DNA from: Flavobacteriales bacterium
Lineage (GTDB): Bacteria; Bacteroidota; Bacteroidia; Flavobacteriales_D; Crocinitomicaceae
NCBI GenBank assembly: GCA_018883325.1
Contig: VEQH01000020.1
Coordinates: forward strand, 1-57,392
Reading direction: 5' to 3'
DNA length: 57,392 nt
The notes under the pieces are model-generated. The model worked only from the letters and a program-made list of their open reading frames with translations. It did no database searches and had not been told where the DNA came from. The position numbers and the translations under genes are program-made. Shown here in pieces: positions 51,897 through 57,392 of the stretch; positions within the stretch are counted from its first letter, which is position 1; each line of letters begins with the position of its first letter.

Positions 51897-52904
51897 ATGG
51901 TAGAAATAGAAAACAAAGCATTATTACATTCCATTATTTCTCTGATTGAGGAAACAAGGGAAAGCGCCATTCGTTCGGTGGATTTTCATAAAGTTCAATT
52001 GAATTGGCACATTGGTAAATTTATTTTTGAAGATGAGCAAAAGGGTAAGGAACGAGCTGAATATGGAAAATACTTGATAAAGTATCTTTCAAAAAATTTA
52101 GAACCACTTTATGGCACTTCATATACAGTAAGACAATTGGAAAGATTTAGACAGTTTTATCGAACTTTCCCAATTGCGTCCGCACTGCGGACGCAATTGA
52201 ATTGGACACAATACAAACTTCTTATTTCTCTTGAAAACGATGATAAGCGCGATTTTTATCTTTCCGAGAGTATAAAAAATCATTGGACATCCAGACAACT
52301 TGAAAGACAAATAAACAGTGGTTTATATGAACGTTTATTGCTGAGCAACGACAAAGAAAGCGTTTTAGCTGTAGCACGCGGTGAACGATTGCCCTCGGAA
52401 GCAAAAGAAATCATCAAAGACCCCATAAATCTTGAATTTTTGGGTTTAAAACGCGAAAGTGCTTACTACGAAAAAGATTTAGAAACGGCGATAATTACAC
52501 ATTTACAAGAATTTCTTTTGGAACTTGGAAATGGATTTTCATTTGTGGCGCGTCAAAAAAGAATACACATCGAAGGTGATGATTTTTTTGTTGATTTGGT
52601 ATTGTACAATAGACTTTTGCAATGTTTTGTAATCGTAGAAATTAAGACACAAAAATTAACGCACCAAGACATTGGGCAATTACAAATGTATGTCAACTAC
52701 TATGACCGAATTGAAAAACTACCGCATGAGAATAAATCGATTGGCATTTTACTTTGTGCAGATAAAAATGACGGAGTTGTAAAATTCACCCTTCCCGAAA
52801 ATGAGAAAAACATCATCGCAAGTCAATACAAAATCTATCTTCCAACCGAGGAACAGTTGTTGAACGCGATTGCCTTAGAATTAAAAAATAGAAAAGACGG
52901 ATAG
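51897..52904 (+). CDS. YhcG/DUF1016-family PDDEXK nuclease
   Basis: The 335-aa protein has the DUF1016 N-terminal region (QLNWHIGKFIFEDEQKGKER, YGTSYTVRQLERFRQFY, LNWTQYKLL). The C-terminal PDDEXK nuclease domain follows: RQKRIHIEGDDFFVDLVLYN with D233, then IVEIKTQ with E248 and K250. YhcG proteins are putative restriction-like or recombination nucleases and occur near defence genes. The ATG at 51897 gives the family start. A 29-bp inverted repeat lies inside the coding sequence (codons about 92-101). The gene stands alone between two copies of a 120-bp repeat. Confidence 0.9.
   Translation: MVEIENKALLHSIISLIEETRESAIRSVDFHKVQLNWHIGKFIFEDEQKGKERAEYGKYLIKYLSKNLEPLYGTSYTVRQLERFRQFYRTFPIASALRTQLNWTQYKLLISLENDDKRDFYLSESIKNHWTSRQLERQINSGLYERLLLSNDKESVLAVARGERLPSEAKEIIKDPINLEFLGLKRESAYYEKDLETAIITHLQEFLLELGNGFSFVARQKRIHIEGDDFFVDLVLYNRLLQCFVIVEIKTQKLTHQDIGQLQMYVNYYDRIEKLPHENKSIGILLCADKNDGVVKFTLPENEKNIIASQYKIYLPTEEQLLNAIALELKNRKDG
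52171..52199. repeat. Inverted repeat inside the YhcG-like gene
   Basis: CAATTGCGTCCGCA and its exact complement are separated by one base. The sequence is in frame and encodes part of FPIASALRTQLNW. The GTCCGCA core is more GC-rich than the surrounding gene, so it may be a REP-like insertion tolerated by the protein. Confidence 0.85.
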
Positions 52905-52912
52905 AAGTTCAT

Positions 52913-53032
52913 GTTAAAAAATTCACGTTCGCCATTTGATTTAATGGGCTTAAAAAATTGTAAAATGGTTAAAACCATTGATTGTTTTATACATATTTCC
53001 ATAGGTGAGGTTTAAACCAGTACCTATGGAAA
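52913..53032 (+). repeat. Repeat B: second copy of the 120-bp repeat
   Basis: It matches repeat A over its length with scattered changes. Its palindrome (arms TTTCCATAGGT at 52996-53006 and ACCTATGGAAA at 53022-53032) is imperfect because the centre has decayed. It begins 8 bp after the YhcG-like stop and covers the 3' end of the next, minus-strand ORF. Confidence 0.88.
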
Positions 53033-53495
53033 TTAATATCTCCTTAATTCGTTGATTTTCTCGCCAGTTGACCGCATGAAGTCGTTTGTTGTAGGATTCA
53101 GTATAACAGTTCAGAATTTGAATCTTTGGAATTTCAATGTCGGCGGTGCTTTTAGTTGCTTCCACCAGTTCAATTGGACGTTTCAAACTTCTTTTTTGTT
53201 CGAAACTTAAATTTAATTTTAGCGCGTCAGTGGGGCTGCTTAACAACATATTACTCAAATTTTCAATACGTTTGATAGCTGATTTTCTCGGTTCTGCCTC
53301 TTTGGATTGCAGCAAACGAGCATACACTTTTCGCAAAGAAATTGTCTCCTTGTTAAGTCTTTTTAGAAACAAAAGTTGTTCTTCAATTTCACTTTCAAAT
53401 AAGGGAAGTGCTTTTTTTAAACTTAAAATCTTGTGTTCGATTGCTGCTTGATAATGCTTTGTTTTAACACTCAAAGCTTCATAGGTGTTTACCAT
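52950..53495 (-). CDS. Helical hypothetical protein (181 aa), 3' end inside repeat B
   Basis: The predicted protein is hydrophilic and helical (HKILSLKKALPLFESEIEEQ, LLFLKRLNKETISLRKVYAR), with a central SPTDALKLNLSFEQKRSLKR segment. No family is recognised. The last ~27 residues (GTGLNLTYGNMYKTINGFNH onward) are encoded by repeat B, so insertion of the repeat has probably replaced the original C-terminus. The gene may be damaged or recently altered. The start at 53495 lies 28 bp from the MITE. Confidence 0.5.
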   Translation of the reverse strand: MVNTYEALSVKTKHYQAAIEHKILSLKKALPLFESEIEEQLLFLKRLNKETISLRKVYARLLQSKEAEPRKSAIKRIENLSNMLLSSPTDALKLNLSFEQKRSLKRPIELVEATKSTADIEIPKIQILNCYTESYNKRLHAVNWRENQRIKEILISIGTGLNLTYGNMYKTINGFNHFTIF

Positions 53496-53522
53496 TAATC
53501 CGTTACTGCAAACTTGTCTAAA

Positions 53523-53840
53523 TAGGGTCTGCTGAAAAAGTCAGACCTCGAAGAAGAGGCGAAGCCAAATGAGCCAGTCCCGATAGCTATCGGGACTAGA
53601 CGCAGTCAATGAAGATGTATATTAATACTTCGATTTACCTTCGGTGCTACTCCGTGGTGACTGCAACGAAGAAGATGGTTTATTTGCTTTCAGCGCTACT
53701 TCGTGGTCTGGCTAACAAAATAACATCATCTTTGATGCAAGGAAATTTCTAAAAACAACTAAAAAACCTTGCATCTAAGAGAATATGTATCACCTAAACA
53801 CAAGGTAAAATAAAGGTTTTGTGTTTTTCAGCAGACCCTA
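53523..53840. mobile_element. MITE-like non-autonomous element (318 bp, 17-bp perfect terminal inverted repeats)
   Basis: TAGGGTCTGCTGAAAAA (53523-53539) is exactly complementary to 53824-53840. If the terminal TA on each side is a target duplication, the element proper has 15-bp ends beginning GGGTCT. No transposase ORF is present. Inside is the 20-bp palindrome GTCCCGATAGCTATCGGGAC (53577-53596) and two similar GCTACTYCGTGGT words. It is likely moved in trans by an IS with the same ends, which is not in the window. It fills most of the 386-bp gap 53496-53881. Confidence 0.85.
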
Positions 53841-53881
53841 CTCACTTTAATTTCACTCTGTTTTTTCATGATTACTAGTTT

Positions 53882-54106
53882 TTAAATTTTCACCACTTCG
53901 AACAAATGTGCGGGAATGCGACCGCCACCTAATTTTTTTAAGTCCAAGCCATAAATGCGAAGAAAAGCGTCTTGTACTTCGTGACCACCATTTGACATTA
54001 TTGGATTACTCGAATACTTGGAGGCAACATCAACGTTCATTCCTTTTTCTAATCTCAGTCCGTTGGAGTAGCTGTTTTGCTTTGCTGTAATTCTAAAAAG
54101 TGCCAT
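53882..54106 (-). CDS. Small conserved protein, DUF6140-like (74 aa)
   Basis: The protein reads MALFRITAKQNSYSNGLRLE and includes KGMNVDVASKYSSNPIMSNG and DAFLRIYGLDLKKLG. This pattern (ITAK...NG..LEKGM.V.V...SNP...NGG..V.DAF.RIYG.D.K) is what I recall for small Bacteroidota proteins of the DUF6140 type. Function is unknown. It is soluble, without signal peptide. It stands next to the MITE and has no close partner in the same operon. Confidence 0.65.
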   Translation of the reverse strand: MALFRITAKQNSYSNGLRLEKGMNVDVASKYSSNPIMSNGGHEVQDAFLRIYGLDLKKLGGGRIPAHLFEVVKI

Positions 54107-54341
54107 GTTTTATTGTTTTTATGACACGAAAATAAATCGTCAAACTGCCAAAACTTGACGGAGCGAGTTGTTAAAAGAAAAGATTTAGGATATTTTTATC
54201 CATTTTGAAACAGATTCAAAACTAGAAATTGATCAGTACATCATAATGTTAAAAACCGCGAGAAGTGTTAGAATGGAATGTCAACTCACGCTTTTTTTGA
54301 ATAAAGTTTTATTTTCAGAAAGTTAAGCCAATAGTTTAACT

Positions 54342-55115
54342 TCAAATCGTTTGCATCTTTTGAACCATTCCAGGAATTAAGAATTTTGGAAAAAAGGGCA
54401 TGACAAATCGGATGAGCACATTTAGAATCGGTTCTGAAATACAAATAACTTTCCCTTTTTCCATTGCTCGATATCCTTTTTCAGCGGTAGATTTGGCACT
54501 TGCAGCTTTTTCAAATAGATTTCCACCTGTCATTCCAGCTGTTTTTTCAAATTCTGTTTTCACAGGCCCTGGACAAAGAGCAGTTACACTAATATTATGC
54601 GGTTTTAGTTCGTGTGCCAAAGCTTCACTAAAAGAAACAACAAATGCTTTCGTTGCAAAATAAGTTGCTTGAAGCGGACCAGGGAAAAAGCCTGCTGTAC
54701 TAGCTGTATTAAGAATTTTACCCGATTTTCGCTTTTTCATATCTTGCAAAAACAAATGGCTAAGTTTAACCAAGGCGCTGACATTCAAATTAATCATTTC
54801 AATGTCTTTTTCAATTGGACGATCAACGAAAAATCCGTGACCTCCAAAACCAGCATTGTTGAATAAATAGTCAACTTGCACGCCTTCTTTTTGGGTGAAA
54901 GCGTACACGTTCTCAGCGGCGTCCACACGTGTTAAATCTTGCTGAAAAACCCAAACTTTTACTTTGTATTTTTCGACAAGTTCAGATTTCAAAGTTTCTA
55001 GTTCATCTAACCTTCTCGCAACAAGGACTAAATCACCATTTTTACGCGCGTGAATTCTTGCCAATTCCATACCAATTCCACTAGAAGCACCTGTAATCAA
55101 AGCTGTTTTTTTCAT
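54342..55115 (-). CDS. Short-chain dehydrogenase/reductase (SDR)
   Basis: The 257-aa NAD(P)-dependent oxidoreductase has TGASSGIG (8-15), NNAGFGG, a catalytic Ser in LNTASTAGF, and the YxxxK in ATYFATK. The C-terminal region carries a short hydrophobic segment (LNVLIRFVMPFFPKFLI), as in the DltE/YqjQ-like SDR group that handles lipid-like substrates. The substrate is unknown. It is a single gene with a 235-bp gap downstream in which nothing is recognised. Confidence 0.93.
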   Translation of the reverse strand: MKKTALITGASSGIGMELARIHARKNGDLVLVARRLDELETLKSELVEKYKVKVWVFQQDLTRVDAAENVYAFTQKEGVQVDYLFNNAGFGGHGFFVDRPIEKDIEMINLNVSALVKLSHLFLQDMKKRKSGKILNTASTAGFFPGPLQATYFATKAFVVSFSEALAHELKPHNISVTALCPGPVKTEFEKTAGMTGGNLFEKAASAKSTAEKGYRAMEKGKVICISEPILNVLIRFVMPFFPKFLIPGMVQKMQTI

Positions 55116-55244
55116 TTGTTATCAATTTTCACGCTAAAAATAAGGAATGTTTTATTGCTTGTAAGTTAATTTAATCTAATTCAATTTTAAATTGATTTTA
55201 GTATAATTTTCCAATTGAATTACTTCAATCGGGTTTACTGAATT

Positions 55245-55793
55245 TTAGCGCTTAGAACTTTTATTCATCCAAGTTGATTTGTTCAATTCAAACCAATCAG
55301 TTGGGTCGCCTTCATAATCAAATGTCTCTTTAAAGTCAAAACCCAACTTCTTTAATACTTTTTTTGAATTAGCGTTTTTCGGGTCTGTTATTGCAAAAAT
55401 ACGTTCAGCGTTCAAGTTTTTGAACCCATAGTCCAAAATTGCGGTCGAAGATTCCGTTGCAAAACCTTTTCCCCAATGTTTTTTTTTAAAACGATAGCCA
55501 AGTTCGTAGAAATTAGTGTGATTGTTCAAAGGTTGCTTAAAGTATTTTAATCCAGACCAACCAACACACTCATTTGTCAATTTGTCAAGCACAGCCCAAC
55601 GAGCAATTCCATTTTCTTGATATTGAACTTTCAGCGATTCGATGATTTTTGTTATTTCGTCAATTGATTGCACAGGTTTATTTTCGATAAACAAATGAAC
55701 TTCCGGATCTGAATCCATCTCAAATAAATCGTCTGTGTCTAAATAATCTAATTCTCTTAAAAGCAGTCGTTCTGTTTCTATTTCTATTTTCAT
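55245..55793 (-). CDS. GNAT N-acetyltransferase (RimJ/RimL-like)
   Basis: The 182-aa protein starts IETERLLLRELDYLDTDDLF, a RimJ/RimL-type N-terminus, and has the acetyl-CoA loop KKKHWGKGFATESS (Q/R-x-x-G-x-G/A region) and ITDPKNANSKKVLKKLGF at the C-terminal half. These enzymes acetylate protein N-termini, antibiotics or small amines; the substrate here is not predictable. Confidence 0.92.
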   Translation of the reverse strand: MKIEIETERLLLRELDYLDTDDLFEMDSDPEVHLFIENKPVQSIDEITKIIESLKVQYQENGIARWAVLDKLTNECVGWSGLKYFKQPLNNHTNFYELGYRFKKKHWGKGFATESSTAILDYGFKNLNAERIFAITDPKNANSKKVLKKLGFDFKETFDYEGDPTDWFELNKSTWMNKSSKR

Positions 55794-55862
55794 CGTTTGT
55801 TTCTATTTCTCAATTACGAAATTGTTGCATCTAAGAATTTTCTAATCAATTCTTTGGCAATT

Positions 55863-56252
55863 TTATTGAGGAATTGCTTCCACTAATATTGTATTTCCTG
55901 CTTTGTCGTAATAAGTGCAACTCATTTTGTCCATACGTATTTCCCAATTTTCAATACCTGTTTCTGCACACATTTTAATGAATGTTAGGTAGTCGGTCTT
56001 TCCTTTTTGGTGGGCTAGTAGTTCAGCTTTAAATTTTTCAATAGTTGGTGTTTCGGCAACTGCAATGGTTTCATATTTCGCAGGAACTGTTACCACGTGG
56101 TCATTTTCACCGAAATAATCTGTATGTCCGTCTGTTACATAGGATTTATAATGCCTTACACCCAATGCCTTGATTTCTTTGATGTAAGAAGGAAAGTCTG
56201 CACCCGATTTCACTTTGCTGTGAGCTGCTTTGATTTGTTCTACTGTAAACAT
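55863..56252 (-). CDS. DUF1398-family protein (YbcV-like)
   Basis: The 129-aa protein begins MFTVEQIKAAHSKVKSGADF and has KEIKALGVRHYKSYVTDGHT, GENDHVV and a C-terminal DKMSCTYYDKAGNTILVEAI, matching the DUF1398 family over its whole length. The family has no established function and is often horizontally spread in accessory regions. No operon partner is evident. Confidence 0.88.
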   Translation of the reverse strand: MFTVEQIKAAHSKVKSGADFPSYIKEIKALGVRHYKSYVTDGHTDYFGENDHVVTVPAKYETIAVAETPTIEKFKAELLAHQKGKTDYLTFIKMCAETGIENWEIRMDKMSCTYYDKAGNTILVEAIPQ

Positions 56253-56392
56253 TTGATTTTATTTTAGTTGTTAAGTGATTTGTTGATTTAAAAGAAAAAG
56301 GAAATAAAGAGTTAGCATGAAAAGTGAATTTAGGGCGGGACACATTGGTTGCGATAACGAAATAACCTTAAATTTCAGCAAGTATGATAAAT

Positions 56393-56650
56393 TTAGTCGT
56401 AATGATGTCTGCATTTTACAATTTGAATTTCATCCTCTTGAAACCTGTAAATAAGTCGATGTTCATCGTCAATTCTTCTAGACCAAAACCCAGCGTATTT
56501 GTGTTTTAATGGTTCAGGTTTACCAATTCCTTCAAAAGGCGTTCTAGAAATATCTTTTAGTAGTTCGTTTATCTTCTTTACTTTTTTCTTGTCGATTTTC
56601 TGCCAATACAAATAGTCTTCCCAAGATTCATCTACAAAAACATATTTCAT
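56393..56650 (-). CDS. yoeB: YoeB-type mRNA interferase toxin
   Basis: The 85-aa toxin cleaves mRNA in the ribosomal A site. The catalytic set keeps the E. coli numbering: E46 in GKPEPLK, R65 in DDEHRLIYRF and H83 with Y84 in CRHHYD. The ATG at 56650 is chosen over a TTG at 56662, because it gives the standard length and lies 1 nt after the antitoxin stop. GAGGAA of the antitoxin end acts as its ribosome-binding site, so translation is coupled. Confidence 0.96.
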   Translation of the reverse strand: MKYVFVDESWEDYLYWQKIDKKKVKKINELLKDISRTPFEGIGKPEPLKHKYAGFWSRRIDDEHRLIYRFQEDEIQIVKCRHHYD

Positions 56651-56651
56651 A

Positions 56652-56906
56652 TTATTCCTCAATTAAATCTTTTGGAAATGAATTTCCTTTTTTCAATTTT
56701 TCAATAGCGGAATCAAGACGTTTTTCGTTAGCCAGCGAAGATAATTCATAGTTTGTTGCCATTAAAGAGTTGTATTCTTCTAAAGACATCACTACAATTC
56801 CAGAATCCTTTCCTCTGTTAATTATCAAGGTTTCGAAGTTTTTTGTCACTTTATCGAAGTAAGACTTCATATCTTTTCTAAAATCTGAAATGTTTGCAAT
56901 GACCAT
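56652..56906 (-). CDS. yefM: YefM-type antitoxin (Phd/YefM family)
   Basis: The 84-aa protein has the Phd/YefM DNA-binding fold (VIANISDFRKDMKSYFDKVT, LIINRGKDSGIVVMSLEEYN). A C-terminal tail (EKLKKGNSFPKDLIEE) should wrap the toxin. It represses its own operon together with YoeB, and a matching operator lies directly upstream. The pair is complete and undamaged. Confidence 0.95.
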   Translation of the reverse strand: MVIANISDFRKDMKSYFDKVTKNFETLIINRGKDSGIVVMSLEEYNSLMATNYELSSLANEKRLDSAIEKLKKGNSFPKDLIEE

Positions 56907-56921
56907 TAATTTATGTTTTTA

Positions 56922-56939
56922 TGTACAAATATATGTACA
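56922..56939 (-). promoter_or_regulatory. YefM-YoeB operator with embedded -7 box
   Basis: Two TGTACA hexamers (56922-56927 and 56934-56939) are centred 12 bp apart, the core motif and spacing known for the E. coli yefM-yoeB operator. TATATTTG on the minus strand (56933-56926), a TAnnTTTG match, lies between and over them, so repressor and polymerase would compete. Confidence 0.8.
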
Positions 56940-57392
56940 ATATTTTGTGTTTTCTAAGTTTAGTTGTTAAATGTTGTTCGTTGACGTTAGCTCGTTTATA
57001 CCTCGCAGGAGTAAGGCTGTTAAACCTTTTTAAGTTTATATCTGAATTAAAATTTAGTTGAAAATAAGGGAGTAAGACATAAACGTGGGGATAAATAATT
57101 GATTAGGATTAATTTTCTTTGTTGAAAAAAGAGAACTTGAATAATTATATTCAACTATTAAAACTCATCTTGCCACCGTTTATGATTGACTATTTTTGAT
57201 GAATAAAAAATGTGTCGTATTTCCTATATAGATTATCCCAATTTAAAGATTAAATCCTAAATTTTTGGTAGTGTTCAAAAAAGTGTGTAAAGCTTAATCA
57301 ATTTTGATTAAATTTTCTTTGGAAACAGCCCTAAATAATAGAAGCTGCTTCCTCCGAATTTTGATTTTCCACATCAAATTTATGAAATAATT
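56940..57392. other. Right-end gap without a supported gene
   Basis: No frame of useful length is visible. TGTTGTTCGTTGA at 56972-56984 repeats a 13-mer found in the arm of the foldback at 41163-41175. GTGTTCAAAAAAGTGTGTAA near 57270-57290 looks like the end of a transposable element, and 57331-57392 could be the last 19 codons of a minus-strand gene beyond the edge (ending ENQNSEEAASII). Neither is secure. Confidence 0.35.

Noticed and set aside
57260..57392. End of an IS element or C-terminus of a gene at the right edge
   Set aside because: GTGTTCAAAAAAGTGTGTAA looks like a transposon end and 19 codons could be a gene end, but the window stops before either can be tested.

Overview
The window is AT-rich DNA from a member of the Bacteroidota, most likely a Flavobacteriales relative. 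The evidence is two large secreted proteins ending in the gliding-motility-associated (type IX secretion, type B) C-terminal domain, a PorP/SprF-OmpA partner next to one of them, Bacteroidota-type promoters (TTTG, about 19 bp, TAnnTTTG; clearest before the tRNA-Lys gene) and the overall set of protein families. Closer placement (for example Crocinitomicaceae) would be a guess.

Bases 1-22,000 are a plus-strand capsule/exopolysaccharide locus: three GT4 glycosyltransferases, a Wzy-type polymerase, a CapA-like metallophosphoesterase, a PaaK/CapK-like adenylate-forming enzyme, a two-domain oxidoreductase followed by a heparinase-II/III-like protein, UDP-GlcNAc 2-epimerase (WecB), a fourth GT4 enzyme, a LegC/PglE-like aminotransferase, a FlaA1/PglF-like dehydratase, a PglC/WcaJ-like phosphoglycosyl transferase, a WecA-like initiator, the Wza-like exporter and the Wzc-like tyrosine kinase. 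The part between aminotransferase and phosphoglycosyl transferase is interrupted by a 47-bp tandem array and by a four-helix-bundle (S23) gene flanked by the same kind of repeat.

Bases 22,000-40,500 are mostly housekeeping and surface genes: mnmA, a 944-aa IgGFc-binding-like secreted protein, tRNA-Lys, aroK, msrB, a T9SS cargo/PorP-OmpA pair, a Rel/SpoT alarmone enzyme, fumarylacetoacetase, YchF and a WYL regulator. Gaps here hold unusual word-built repeats: 25 perfectly phased heptamers, a 12-copy octamer array and inverted copies of the 47-bp family.

Bases 40,500-57,392 are an accessory region of short, mostly unrelated genes: a uracil-DNA-glycosylase-like protein, an exonuclease with a GmrSD-type DUF262/DUF1524 nuclease, a SprT-like peptidase with an AAA+ ATPase, a cREC receiver-like protein, an unknown gene / 35-aa ORF / DnaA-domain-III-like operon, a truncated BRO-N gene, a YhcG (DUF1016) PDDEXK nuclease, a MITE, an SDR, a GNAT, a DUF1398 protein and a YefM-YoeB toxin-antitoxin pair with its operator. 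Three stretches (44.2-46.6, 48.7-50.8 and 51.5-53.0 kb) are each bracketed by their own pair of intergenic direct repeats, so each looks like an insertable or excisable module. The least familiar system is the minus-strand operon at 49.3-50.7 kb: a DnaA domain III homologue whose Walker A lysine is alanine, a translationally coupled 35-codon ORF and an unrecognised 224-aa protein.
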